64,000 bases of DNA from Verrucomicrobiaceae bacterium UBA1938 (GCA_002336895.1 DDFC01000009.1:138035-202034); one strand, 5' to 3'; counted from the first letter of the stretch, positions 17,717-26,542 are shown. Numbers and translations are program-made. The notes: generated by a model not told the origin, from the letters alone.

Positions 17717-18574
17717 TTACGCAGGATTCAACTGTTGCTGCTCCAGTTCCACGATTAGCTGCCACATCGCCAGACGTGGCACCCCTGCATAGCCAGATTC
17801 CTGTGCGTCATTGATTTCGATGACGATCCAGCGGCCGTCGATGCACTGGGCCATGTCAACGACCACGAATGGCAGAGCTGCCCGCCGAGCGGCCTCTCCG
17901 GCCATTTTCATGGCATCGGCTTTTTCTGTTTCGGTCCACTGGTATTTAGCGAACTCCGCAAAGTAAGGACCGACGCCGACCAGATGGCCGTGCCACCAGA
18001 AGGAGCGAAATTCGAAGGATGCGGGAATACGCTGGCCCATGTCTGCCTGGATGGGACGTAGGCGTTCGAAGCGACGTATGACCACCTGCTGCCAGTGCAG
18101 CATGCGGTCTGTGGCAAATGCGTCAACAGCAGCACGGTATTCGTCTGCATTGTGAATGATGGAGAGCTTGAATTGATGGCGGCTGGTCTGGCGACTGCCT
18201 TTGATGAACAGCGGCCATCCGGCCAGCTCACCCGCAGTTTCTGCATCCGGGGCTTTGTCGAACCACCAGCTTTCCGGAGTCAGTCCCTCCAGCAGCGGAT
18301 ACCATTGTGGCAGCTCACTGCAGAGCTGATGCTGTGCAGGGGAGTGAATGAGTTTGACGCCGTGCTCCAACAGTTCGTTGTAGAGGGCATCATAATCAAC
18401 GACAGCGCCAAAGCGAGCCACGGCGGTTACTTCATCGAGGCCGAAACGCGTGTGCGAGCAGGCCATGAGCTGGCTGAAGGCGAAGTCGTAGTTGGGGGAT
18501 TGAATTTTAGCTTCTGCAATCCAGACGCTGCGCTCGATCTGGAAGACATCGATGTCGTCTGGAGTGTGCTGCAT
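17717..18574 (-). CDS. ATP-grasp domain protein (R2K-like clade)
   Basis: A 285-residue cytoplasmic protein. The middle has a GWPLFIKGSRQTSRH segment, where the Lys would contact ATP, then QQVVIRRFERL, FEFRSFWWHG and a late metal-binding strand WIVIEINDAQESGYAG with acidic and Asn residues, all typical of ATP-grasp ligases of the R2K type. These enzymes join a carboxylate to an amine or modify peptides; many occur as lone genes. No peptide precursor, transporter or second enzyme of such a pathway is next to it. It lies between two PVC-dehydrogenase genes with more than 100 nt on each side, so it is probably its own unit. Confidence 0.75.
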   Translation of the reverse strand: MQHTPDDIDVFQIERSVWIAEAKIQSPNYDFAFSQLMACSHTRFGLDEVTAVARFGAVVDYDALYNELLEHGVKLIHSPAQHQLCSELPQWYPLLEGLTPESWWFDKAPDAETAGELAGWPLFIKGSRQTSRHQFKLSIIHNADEYRAAVDAFATDRMLHWQQVVIRRFERLRPIQADMGQRIPASFEFRSFWWHGHLVGVGPYFAEFAKYQWTETEKADAMKMAGEAARRAALPFVVVDMAQCIDGRWIVIEINDAQESGYAGVPRLAMWQLIVELEQQQLNPA

Positions 18575-18696
18575 AAGGGTGAATGATCGGATGGCTGTGT
18601 GCAGCGAATCAATGCGTGCAGCGGGTCAGGCGCAACGTTGCTTTTGCGGGCCGGTCGCGGGGTGAGGATTGAGGACGCCACATACCCCTCGCGAAA

Positions 18697-18741
18697 GCGG
18701 TAGCTACGATGCAGGCTTGCGCCTTGCATCTTCGCGACCGC
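18697..18741. repeat. Imperfect palindrome, REP-like candidate
   Basis: Within the 204-nt intergenic stretch 18575-18778, GCGGT-(6 nt)-GATGCAGGC pairs with GCCTTGCATC-(6 nt)-ACCGC around a TTGC loop, with one bulge and one internal loop. It lies upstream of the ATP-grasp gene and downstream of the ThuA-fusion gene, and is followed by CACTCCAAAACGCTGTCGCG. I recall similar intergenic palindromes in verrucomicrobial genomes, but no second copy is in this window. Confidence 0.4.
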
Positions 18742-18778
18742 ACTCCAAAACGCTGTCGCGCTGTTCGTATACCTGCTC

Positions 18779-21700
18779 CTACTTCATCGGGTGCAGCTTC
18801 AGCAGCTCATCCGTCGTGAAAAGCATCATGCGACCGGGGTTGGCGTCACGGACGGCTTTGACTTCGGCTGCAGTCACGGGGTCGGCTTTGTTGCCGAAGT
18901 GGTTGCGCACGAAGGTGAGGACGCTGGCGATTTCCTCGTCCTTGAGCATGCCGCCGAAGGGCGTCATGGGCACCTGGCCGTTGTATTCCTTGCCGCCGAC
19001 CTTGAGGGGCCCCATCAGGCCGTACATGACGATCTTGATGAGGCGGTCACGGTCGGTGGTGACCCAGGGGCTGTTCACGATGCTGGGGAAGGCGGGGTCA
19101 AGACCGGCGCCGTTCGGCTGATGGCAGGTGACGCAGTGGCCTTCGCGGTTGTAGATCTCCTGGCCGAGCTTGAACTGCTTCTTGGCGGCGTCGCTCAGGT
19201 AGGCAGGGGCGGGCACCACGGGGTGCTCGGGCTTCACGATTTCCGCCACGCCGGCGAGGCGGTCGGCGGCGGTTTTGATGGCGGCCTTGTTCCAGTCATC
19301 CTGCGGCAGCCTGGCTGCGATGGCGACGATGTTCTTGGCGGCGGGAATGTTTGGCAGCCAGCTTGCGGCGACGACGGCCTCCAGGCGCACACGTCCATGC
19401 TCATCGGCAGCGGCTTTTTCCAGCAGCGCCACGTGATCGGCGATGCGGTGGGTGTTGTAGCGCAGCACGCGCACGGCGGCGGCACGGGCATGGAAGTCGG
19501 AGGAGGCCAGCATCTCACGCAGCAGCCCCTCATCGGCCTCATTGAGACCCCAGGTGACCCACAGAGCTTCGAGCTTGGCGTGCGTTTCCTTCTGGTCAGC
19601 GGCCCAGGTTTTGATGGCAGGCAGCACTTCCTTGGCGTCGCGGGCGCGCAGCTCACGGCGGGCGCGGTAGCGGGTGCGCAGTTCGGGTTCCTTGAGGTCT
19701 TCAAACAGTGTCTTCAGCGGCGCTCCGGCCACCGGCACGGGCTTCACCAGCGGGCGGCCAGGGTAGGTGATGCGGTAGATGCGGCCGTGCACGTGGTCGC
19801 GCAGGGGGTCACGCGCATTGTGCTGCATGTGGCCGATGAGCACATTGTGCCAGTCGATGACGTAGAGGGAGCCATCTGGGGCGAATTCTAGGTCCACCGG
19901 GCGGAAGTTTCCGTCCTTGCTGGTGAGCAGGTCATGGCGGTGGGCGGTTTTCCAGCCGGTGCCGTTGTCTTCGATTTTCACCTGCTTGATGCCGAGGAAG
20001 CCGATGGCATTGCAGTAAATCAGATCGCCCTGCACTTCATCGGGGAAGTGGCGGGAGGAAACGATCTCCAGGCCGCTGGTAGGGCGCACCTTATGACCGT
20101 CTGGTACCAGGTCGGGAGCGGAGGGGGTCTTGCTGCCAAAGGTGGGCTTCACCTCCACAGGCAGGGCCCAGTTCATGGTGGTGCCGGAGGTGTGCAGCAG
20201 GAAGTCCTGGCCCCACTGGTCAAAGACAAAGCCCCAGGGATTGGGGATGCTCATCTGGATGGTGCGCTCCAGCAGGCCGCGCTGCGGGCTGTAGCGGAAG
20301 AAGCCGCCATCGACGCAGCGCACAGGCCCGTAGGGCGTCTCGACATTGGAGTGCAGGAAGACGCCCTCGCATAGCATGAAGGCACCGCTGGGGTCTGCGG
20401 TGAAGGCGCTGATGGCGTGGTGCGTGTCGTGCGTGTCAAAGCCGCCGAGCACGATCTCCATGCTGTCCGCCTTGTCGTCGCCGTTGGTGTCACGCAGCAG
20501 CACGAGGTTCGGCTCCTGGGTCACATACACGCCTTCGGGGGTGAACTCAAAGCCGATGGGCAGGTGCAGCTTGTCAGCAAACACGGTTTCCTTGTCGGCC
20601 TTGCCGTCGCCATTGGTGTCCTCATAGATGAGGATCTTGTCATCCGGCATCGCGTCACCCGGGCGGTAGTGCGGGTAGGTGGGCATGGTGGCCACCCAGA
20701 GACGGCCCTTGTTGTCGAAGGACATCTGCATCGGGTTCGCCAGATTGGGGAACTCCTTCTCGCTGGCAAACATCTCCACCTTGTAGCCTTCCGGCACCGT
20801 GAGGGACTTCACTGCCTCTTCACCATAGAGATACTTCTCGCTGCCGTTCTTCACGCTCGGCACGTAGTTCGTGGGCACCGGGGGCAGGGCGTGGGTCTTG
20901 CTGTCGTCCACCTTGAGGCTTGTGGTCTTGCCGGTGGCCACGGCGTGGATCAGGTTGTCGCGCAGCACGGTCATCTCGCGGCTCTTCTGCACTTCATCGG
21001 GGTAGTTCTGCGGGCCGTAGGGATTGTAGCGGCGGCCGTGGGCGTGCACGCCATTGAGGATGTTGTAGTCCGTGTTCCAGAACCAGTCCTTCTCCTTCAC
21101 CGCCTCACGCACCAGCTTGGGGTCAGCTTTGGACTCATGGCTGGCGTGGCCGTAGAGGCCGGTGGCCAGCAGCTTGCCGATCTCTTCATAGCCCTTCTCC
21201 GTGGGGATGAATCCGCCGGTGGTGAAGAACTCTCCGCCCTTCGCCTCGATCTCCTTCGTGGGGGTGAAGAGGTCGATGTAGGTCAGGCCGTGCTTCTTGG
21301 CCACTTTTTCGATCGCGCCTGCATACAGCAGCAGGTTGGCGTTTTCCACATCACCCTTCGGCAGGTCACGCTTGGCACTCTGGTTTTCGTAGGCGATGGG
21401 GCTCACCAGCACCACACGAGGAGCTGCTTTGCCATTGTAGGCTTTGCTCAAGGTGTGGACGACCCAGGCGTCCAGCTCGGCTTCAAAGTTGCCCACCTTG
21501 CTGGGGCCGTCGAAGGACTCGTTGTAGCCAAAGAAAGCCACAATCGTGTCCGCCTTGAGATGAGTGAGCCACTGGTCCGGCGTGGAGAAAAAGCCCTGGC
21601 CGTTGTGGATGGTCTTGTCCGGATGGAATTTTTCAGCGCCGGGGAAGGCCCACTGCGAGCCACGTGAGGGGTGCGGGCGGAAGCCGGGGGTGTCACCCAC

Positions 21701-22954
21701 ATGGCCCATGTTGCGGAAGAAGAGTTCGCGGTCCGGGTAGCGGAGCTGCAGCTCGGTCTCGATCTGGCTGTACCAGGTGTCGCGTTCGGCCAGTCCGTTG
21801 CCGATGAGCACGATGTGCTCGCCTTTTTCCGGCGGTGCCACGGCCTGTGCGCGTGCTGCGGTGGCGGCGGCAGGTTCAGCGGTGGGCTGATGCGGGGCTT
21901 TCACCTCTTCCGGCTTCTTCGCGGCGGTCTTCTTGGATTTGTCATCCGGCGTGCCCATGCTGGGGCTGCTGCCCGTGGCGAAGTCGCCGGGCTTCAGATT
22001 GCGCTGTTTGAAATAGGCGGAGTCTTTGATGAAGCCGTAGGCGCTGGGTTTGAAGGGGTCGATGAAAGCCACGTCCGCCTTGGCAGGCACCGGCAGCTTC
22101 AGCAGGGAGTGCACCGCATTCACAATAAGGCGGCGCAGGTTTTCGTCCGTGTAGTCCATCGAGGCGCCCATGGTGGTGCAGAAGGAGCGGCCCTTGGCTT
22201 TGCCATCAGGAGAGGTGTAGTCATGCAGCCAGGCAATGGGCTGCATCGGCTCGTTCTTCGCGCCTGCGACCGCCTTGGACTTCGGGTCCAGCGACTCAGT
22301 CACCGCGCCACGCAGCAGGATGGTGTCGCTCTCTGGCTTCACATCGGGCGCGCCATACACGTCCGTGGTGCAGAAGATCTCGCCCACACCACTCAGGATT
22401 TCGTTTTTGCCGTTGGCTTCCACTACCACGCTGCGGGTGCCCTCTTTCTTGTGCTGCCCGTGATGGCTCACCCACTTTTCCCCGAGGATCTTCAGGCCAA
22501 ACTCACTCCACTTGAAGTCACCCGTCTTGGCATTGCCGGTGAAGGCATGCGTGGCGGTGCGGAAGCCGATCACCGGCTTGCCCGCATTCAGGAACTTGGC
22601 GAAGTGCGCCAGGCTCTCATCCGGCAGCTGGCGGAAGCGGGTGCCGATGATGAGCAGGTCCGCATCGTCGATTACCTCGGTGCCACGGATGTTCTTCTGG
22701 TTGTTCGGATCAATGAAGCCGCCCTTTTCATCCGTGGAGAAAAGCACGATGCAGTTGAAGCCGTGCGTCTTGGCCAGGATCTTGGCCAGCATGGGCATGC
22801 TCTCCTCCGTGCGGTACTCCTCGTCGCCGGCCACCAGGACGATCTTTTTGCCTTTGCCGGCGCCGACCGGATTGGCCGCGACTTCGAGATATTCCTGCGC
22901 GTGCGCGGACAGGGCCGAGCCGAGGAGTGCGAGGGTGAATAGGAGCTGCTTCAT
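18779..22954 (-). CDS. ThuA - SGNH hydrolase - PVC dehydrogenase - cytochrome c fusion
   Basis: A 1391-residue exported protein with signal MKQLLFTLALLGSALSAHA. Residues about 36-290 are ThuA-like (glutamine-amidotransferase-like fold: IVLVAGDEEYRTEES, FRTATHAF). After a Lys/Pro/Ala linker, about 385-620 look like an SGNH/GDSL hydrolase (IGNGLAERDTWYS, FGYNES, IDLFTP). Residues about 725-1110 are a PVC-type membrane-bound dehydrogenase propeller (FPNLANPMQMSFDNKGRLWV, IPNPWGFVFD), then HEAT-like repeats and a cytochrome c domain with C1274-V-T-C-H. It probably deacylates and oxidises a carbohydrate outside the cytoplasm and passes electrons to the heme. It lies 145 nt downstream of the sigma/FecR pair, and its upstream region shares TGTCCGGTTT with theirs. 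Confidence 0.9.
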   Translation of the reverse strand: MKQLLFTLALLGSALSAHAQEYLEVAANPVGAGKGKKIVLVAGDEEYRTEESMPMLAKILAKTHGFNCIVLFSTDEKGGFIDPNNQKNIRGTEVIDDADLLIIGTRFRQLPDESLAHFAKFLNAGKPVIGFRTATHAFTGNAKTGDFKWSEFGLKILGEKWVSHHGQHKKEGTRSVVVEANGKNEILSGVGEIFCTTDVYGAPDVKPESDTILLRGAVTESLDPKSKAVAGAKNEPMQPIAWLHDYTSPDGKAKGRSFCTTMGASMDYTDENLRRLIVNAVHSLLKLPVPAKADVAFIDPFKPSAYGFIKDSAYFKQRNLKPGDFATGSSPSMGTPDDKSKKTAAKKPEEVKAPHQPTAEPAAATAARAQAVAPPEKGEHIVLIGNGLAERDTWYSQIETELQLRYPDRELFFRNMGHVGDTPGFRPHPSRGSQWAFPGAEKFHPDKTIHNGQGFFSTPDQWLTHLKADTIVAFFGYNESFDGPSKVGNFEAELDAWVVHTLSKAYNGKAAPRVVLVSPIAYENQSAKRDLPKGDVENANLLLYAGAIEKVAKKHGLTYIDLFTPTKEIEAKGGEFFTTGGFIPTEKGYEEIGKLLATGLYGHASHESKADPKLVREAVKEKDWFWNTDYNILNGVHAHGRRYNPYGPQNYPDEVQKSREMTVLRDNLIHAVATGKTTSLKVDDSKTHALPPVPTNYVPSVKNGSEKYLYGEEAVKSLTVPEGYKVEMFASEKEFPNLANPMQMSFDNKGRLWVATMPTYPHYRPGDAMPDDKILIYEDTNGDGKADKETVFADKLHLPIGFEFTPEGVYVTQEPNLVLLRDTNGDDKADSMEIVLGGFDTHDTHHAISAFTADPSGAFMLCEGVFLHSNVETPYGPVRCVDGGFFRYSPQRGLLERTIQMSIPNPWGFVFDQWGQDFLLHTSGTTMNWALPVEVKPTFGSKTPSAPDLVPDGHKVRPTSGLEIVSSRHFPDEVQGDLIYCNAIGFLGIKQVKIEDNGTGWKTAHRHDLLTSKDGNFRPVDLEFAPDGSLYVIDWHNVLIGHMQHNARDPLRDHVHGRIYRITYPGRPLVKPVPVAGAPLKTLFEDLKEPELRTRYRARRELRARDAKEVLPAIKTWAADQKETHAKLEALWVTWGLNEADEGLLREMLASSDFHARAAAVRVLRYNTHRIADHVALLEKAAADEHGRVRLEAVVAASWLPNIPAAKNIVAIAARLPQDDWNKAAIKTAADRLAGVAEIVKPEHPVVPAPAYLSDAAKKQFKLGQEIYNREGHCVTCHQPNGAGLDPAFPSIVNSPWVTTDRDRLIKIVMYGLMGPLKVGGKEYNGQVPMTPFGGMLKDEEIASVLTFVRNHFGNKADPVTAAEVKAVRDANPGRMMLFTTDELLKLHPMK

Positions 22955-22979
22955 GGATTGGGGAAAAAACGAGCGGGAA

Positions 22980-23020
22980 AGCTAGTACCGCACAGGGCGG
23001 CGAAACCGGACAAGAAAAAA
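22980..23020 (-). promoter_or_regulatory. Promoter-like region with TGTCCGGTTT box (ThuA-fusion gene)
   Basis: On the minus strand, TTGTCCGGTTTCGCC is followed about 15 nt later by GTACTAGC, 30-odd nt before the ATG. The same 10-nt box TGTCCGGTTT precedes the sigma-factor gene at 25152. Confidence 0.4.
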
Positions 23021-23099
23021 TTGTGAGTAAGTCGAAGGAGCCATGTGAGGGCCTGCATCAGTTCAGCCTGTAGGCAATGTCTGCACTGCTTTTTGCTGC

Positions 23100-24623
23100 T
23101 TACCGCCCCAGCACCGCGATCTCCTCATCGCTCAGTGCACGGTCCCAGAGGGCGAACTCGTCCATGGCACCGCTCAGAAGGCGGATGGCCACGCCGCCGG
23201 AGCTGCGGCGGTCGTTCCAGTTGCCGAGCTCGGCAATGCCGATCTTCAGCGGCGTGGTGTCCTTGAGCGCGGAGCGGGTCAGCAGCTCGCCATCCACGTA
23301 GTGCCTGACTTCCCTGGCAGCAGGATCATAGACCACGGCCAGATGTGTCCAGCGGCCAAAGCGCTCCGGGGTGAAGAGCACGGGCGTGTCGTGGTCCACA
23401 TGATGCGAGCCACCACCGCCAGCAATACCGAGACGCACTTTGCCATCGCGTGTGATCTGCCAGTGGGTCTTTCGGTCACTCCAGCCCTCGGACATGAAAA
23501 GGGAGTTGAAGGTGCGATCCAGTCCGTTCACGCGCACCCACACAGCCAGGGTCAGCGCCTTGGTTTCACCGGGGATGTTCAGCCTCACGCGGTCGCTCAC
23601 GTTGCGGAATTCCAGCGCGCGTTTGCCCGGCCAGCGGCCTGTCGTCCACGATGCACCGACGATGCTGCCATCGGCAATTTGAGCACCATTCACCGCATGG
23701 TTGCGCAGCGAGCGCGAGCCTTCGTCATCCTGGAAATCAAAGCGCAGGCGCAGCCCGGCGTCGGCATTCAGCCTGGCGCTGGAGGCCAGCCATTTCTCAA
23801 ACTGAAAGCGCTGGGACATCGCACTGCGCGCGTCGATCTCGTTCAGCGAGGCAAAGCTGGACGCATTCGCCGGAAGCACCGCCGTATTTCCCGCGATGGC
23901 CATGGCCTGCCCCTCCTTCAGCGACTTCATCGTCACCGCAGGCTGGTGCAGCTCCACCTCGCCCTTGAACACATGCACCTCCGCATTCTGCGCGCCCACA
24001 TCCACGCCGAATTCGGTGCCGAGATCCACAATGGTGCCCTTGGGCGTGTTGATACGAAAGCCCTTGGCCTGCGGCGGCACCTGCGCGCTGAGCTTGCCAC
24101 GCGTGCAGGTGGCCTCTCCGGAAGACACGAGCTGCAGCTCGGCAGGCCCTTCGATCAAAACACGCGCCCCTTGGTAAAACTCGATCTGCGCGATGCCGGA
24201 CTTCAGCCTCAGCCACCCAGGGGAAAGCGGCGTGCCGGGTGTCACGGCAGCGGAGTCCCATTCCAGATTCACCCCGCGCGTCAGCACCGCCACCGAGGCC
24301 GTGGTCTCCTCGGCCTCGGGCTGCGGGCTCATCGTTTGATTGATCAACCACGCACCCACCAGAGTGATGCATGCCGCCATGGCCGCCACACTGGTCACGG
24401 TGGCAAAGGTGAAGCGCCGCTTGGGCAGCAGCGCAGGGCGGGCTCCCATGCTCTCCACCACCAGCGGTTTGGTGGCACGCAGCATGGCGTCCATCTCAAA
24501 GTGCTGCAGCAGGCGCTCGCCCAGCTCCGGGTGCGCTTGCAGCAGCGCATGCAGTTCCTCGGCTTCGCCGGTCGTCAGCGTGCCTTCAAGGTAGCGTTGG
24601 ATAAGAGTGTCCGTGTCAGGCAT
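23100..24623 (-). CDS. FecR / LamG membrane protein (putative anti-sigma factor)
   Basis: A 507-residue protein of a PVC-specific architecture. The N-terminal 70 residues (DTLIQRYLEGTLTTGEAEELHALL) are cytoplasmic and zinc-finger-less anti-sigma-like. A membrane helix follows at about 71-95 (FTFATVTSVAAMAACITLVG). Then comes a FecR domain with FRINTPKGTIVDLGTEFGV, and a C-terminal LamG/concanavalin-like jellyroll (about 300-507) with LTLAVWVRVNG and HYVDGELL. Its ATG overlaps the stop of the ECF sigma gene by 8 nt (ATGCCTGA), so the two are coupled. The likely role is to sense a glycan or envelope signal outside and release the sigma factor inside. Confidence 0.9.
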   Translation of the reverse strand: MPDTDTLIQRYLEGTLTTGEAEELHALLQAHPELGERLLQHFEMDAMLRATKPLVVESMGARPALLPKRRFTFATVTSVAAMAACITLVGAWLINQTMSPQPEAEETTASVAVLTRGVNLEWDSAAVTPGTPLSPGWLRLKSGIAQIEFYQGARVLIEGPAELQLVSSGEATCTRGKLSAQVPPQAKGFRINTPKGTIVDLGTEFGVDVGAQNAEVHVFKGEVELHQPAVTMKSLKEGQAMAIAGNTAVLPANASSFASLNEIDARSAMSQRFQFEKWLASSARLNADAGLRLRFDFQDDEGSRSLRNHAVNGAQIADGSIVGASWTTGRWPGKRALEFRNVSDRVRLNIPGETKALTLAVWVRVNGLDRTFNSLFMSEGWSDRKTHWQITRDGKVRLGIAGGGGSHHVDHDTPVLFTPERFGRWTHLAVVYDPAAREVRHYVDGELLTRSALKDTTPLKIGIAELGNWNDRRSSGGVAIRLLSGAMDEFALWDRALSDEEIAVLGR

Positions 24624-25152
24624 GCGCGTGTCCTCCCTGGCTGGCGGTGGTGCGCTCGATGCACTCGCGCAGTTTTTCCCGCACGCGGGAAAGAGCGCGG
24701 CAGACCGTGTCCGCCTTCATGTTGATCTGATCGGCGATCTGCGGCGTGCCGATGTCGTTGTAATAGTACAGCTCCACCAGCTCGCGGCTTTTTTCCGGCA
24801 GCTTTTGCAGGCAGCTGCGCAGCACGCTGATCTCCTCCTCGTAGCGTGGCGGCGCCTCGCGCTCCTCCGCCAGCAGGCGGATGTGGTCGGCCAGCTTTTG
24901 CACCACCTCGGGCTGCTGTTTGGTGCGCTCGCGCCACTGCCGCAGCGCGATGTGCCGCGTCATCGTGGCCAGCAGCGGCCGGGCATCCGTGCTCAGATCC
25001 CACTGCGACTCCTTGGCCATGAACTCCAGAAACACCTGCTGCGCGATGTCCTCCATCAGCCCCGGCCACGGTGCATACTTCAGCGCCACCCCTCTCACAA
25101 AATCGTGATGGGCCAGGAAAACCTGCGCAGCCTGCGTCTCGTGCGTGTTCAT
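24616..25152 (-). CDS. ECF sigma factor, Rhodopirellula/Verrucomicrobium family
   Basis: A 178-residue sigma-70-family protein. Region 2 is visible as VRGVALKYAPWPGLMEDIAQQVFLEF and region 4 as LPEKSRELVELYYYNDIGTPQIADQINMKADTV, ending in a helix with ALSRVREKLREC. It resembles the TIGR02989-type sigma factors that pair with FecR/LamG partners in PVC bacteria. It starts at the ATG at 25150-25152. Upstream, CTGTCCGGTTT and a TAATG element may form an autoregulated promoter. It probably controls its own pair and the downstream ThuA-fusion gene. Confidence 0.93.
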   Translation of the reverse strand: MNTHETQAAQVFLAHHDFVRGVALKYAPWPGLMEDIAQQVFLEFMAKESQWDLSTDARPLLATMTRHIALRQWRERTKQQPEVVQKLADHIRLLAEEREAPPRYEEEISVLRSCLQKLPEKSRELVELYYYNDIGTPQIADQINMKADTVCRALSRVREKLRECIERTTASQGGHAHA

Positions 25153-25154
25153 GC

Positions 25155-25195
25155 GTCTGTCATTATCTCACACCGGCAGGGCAAACCGGACAGGA
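25155..25195 (-). promoter_or_regulatory. Promoter-like region with TGTCCGGTTT box (sigma/FecR operon)
   Basis: On the minus strand, ATCCTGTCCGGTTT is followed about 17 nt later by GATAATGAC, just before the ATG of the sigma gene. The box is identical over 10 nt to the one upstream of the ThuA-fusion gene. Confidence 0.4.
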
Positions 25196-25264
25196 TTTTT
25201 GTGGGAGATTGGATGGTGGAGTAAGGCTCTTGACAAAACTTCAAATTTCTCACCTGAATAGAGT

Positions 25265-25636
25265 ATGCGCATGGCCGGATACATACTTCTCGCAGTCGTC
25301 GTGGCTTTGGGCATTGGCATTCTCTCCATCATGTTCGCCGGAGCGGGGCATGGCTGGAATTCAAGCTTCTATGCCGCGATTCCAAGTTTGGTGGGCGCTC
25401 CGTTGGCGGCCATTTCGTGGGCCTGTACGCGCAAGATCTCTGCATTGGCATTTGCTCTGGTCGCCATCGTGGTTGGGCTGGGAACGGATGTGTATCTTTT
25501 TCGGGTGACGTTGCAGGAAGGTGCAGGCCACTTCGAACGCGCATGGAAGGCCGTGCCATTGTACATGACCTTGTGGTTTCTGCTTTTCGCGGGATGGCAG
25601 GCGGTTGCTGTTGCTGCCGCCCTCAAAAGGGTATGA
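25265..25636 (+). CDS. Small integral membrane protein of unknown function
   Basis: A 123-residue protein with four likely membrane helices: GYILLAVVVALGIGILSIMF, an AAIPSLVGAPLAAISW segment, LAFALVAIVVGLGTDVYLF and LYMTLWFLLFAGWQAVAVAAAL. I do not recognise a family. It stands alone on the plus strand, divergent from the sigma-factor gene (112 nt away) and convergent with the PIN gene. A second ATG two codons downstream is equally possible as start. Confidence 0.6.
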   Translation: MRMAGYILLAVVVALGIGILSIMFAGAGHGWNSSFYAAIPSLVGAPLAAISWACTRKISALAFALVAIVVGLGTDVYLFRVTLQEGAGHFERAWKAVPLYMTLWFLLFAGWQAVAVAAALKRV

Positions 25637-25774
25637 CCAGCGACGGTTTGTATCACCGCTGTGCGGCTCCACGGAAATGATAACGTTAAGTTGCCGCTGT
25701 CCTTGGGTTGTCATCCAAGGCTGCGATTGCGACATCTCTACGGGCTTTGACAGCGCCACTGATGGCCGGCTTTC

Positions 25775-26194
25775 TCATGGATTCGCCGCGAGCCATTCCG
25801 TCGGCGTCATGCCTCCCGCACGTTGTAGATGTTCGTTGTCCCACGAGATCAGGGGACTTTGGCTTTGCTGAGCCACAGTGGCATAAAGTGCATCGGCACC
25901 TCGAAGAAACTGGCAGGTGCCAATGGTCTCCACCGCACTCAAGAACGCGGCGCCCATGGCAATCTCCGAAGTGACCATTCGATTCATGAGCAAATGCGTC
26001 AATTGCTGCGCCTGCACCCCATCGCGGAGCCGACGGGCCAGCGCGCAGGCAACTTCGGTTCTTCCAAAAGCCGGTTGTATCACCGCGATCCCAGCGGCGG
26101 CGATTTTCCTCAGGAGCTCGCGACTGGGCTGATGGAACCTGTCAGTTGCATCTGCGGCGGCAATCCAGACACTTGCATCAATCGTCAAGCTCAC
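25775..26194 (-). CDS. PIN-domain protein, probable toxin (VapC-like)
   Basis: A 139-residue PIN-fold nuclease with a GTG start at 26192-26194. The acidic residues that would bind Mg are in TIDASVWIAA (first Asp), GRTEVACAL (Glu), RGADALYATVA (Asp) and LISWDNEHL (Asp). In VapC toxins these cut tRNA or rRNA. The start overlaps the stop of the upstream gene as GTGA, which makes a classical coupled toxin-antitoxin pair. It converges with the small membrane-protein gene. Confidence 0.85.
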   Translation of the reverse strand: MSLTIDASVWIAAADATDRFHQPSRELLRKIAAAGIAVIQPAFGRTEVACALARRLRDGVQAQQLTHLLMNRMVTSEIAMGAAFLSAVETIGTCQFLRGADALYATVAQQSQSPLISWDNEHLQRAGGMTPTEWLAANP

Positions 26195-26469
26195 GATTTT
26201 TCAAACCGGTTGCGGTCTTGCATGAGAAGCTCCCGCGCCGAGGGCCCTGCTGGAGCACGAGAAACCGCCTCGTCCGCCGAGCGGAACCAGTCTTCCAGCC
26301 AATTTACATCCACAGGATGAGCAGCTGATGGAACGGATGCGTCCTGGTCATCCACCAGCCAGCGTTCATAGAGTTCCACCGTCACCTCAGGCACGCGACG
26401 TCCAAGCAAAGCGACACGATCAGTCACTTTCTTGTAGAGGTCGTCTGGGATTTCGATCACGGCAGTCAT
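26191..26469 (-). CDS. Probable antitoxin of the PIN-domain toxin
   Basis: A 92-residue protein from the ATG at 26467-26469 (open ten codons further upstream). The N-terminus MTAVIEIPDDLYKKVTDRVALLGRRVPEVTVELYERWL looks like a short ribbon-helix-helix-type DNA-binding segment, and the C-terminal half (VNWLEDWFRSADEAV to LMQDRNRFEKS) looks like a flexible toxin-binding tail. The gene overlaps the PIN gene by 4 nt. The antitoxin role is inferred from order, overlap and size. Confidence 0.7.
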   Translation of the reverse strand: MTAVIEIPDDLYKKVTDRVALLGRRVPEVTVELYERWLVDDQDASVPSAAHPVDVNWLEDWFRSADEAVSRAPAGPSARELLMQDRNRFEKS

Positions 26470-26542
26470 GGGCCAAAGATTCTTCACCGACACACCCATG
26501 TCAACCTTGCCTGGCAGTAGGCTGCTGCCAGGTGCATAGCCC

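Noticed and set aside
25637..25774. Terminator or small RNA between the small membrane gene and the PIN gene
   Set aside because: I found no convincing stem with a T-run in these 138 nt.
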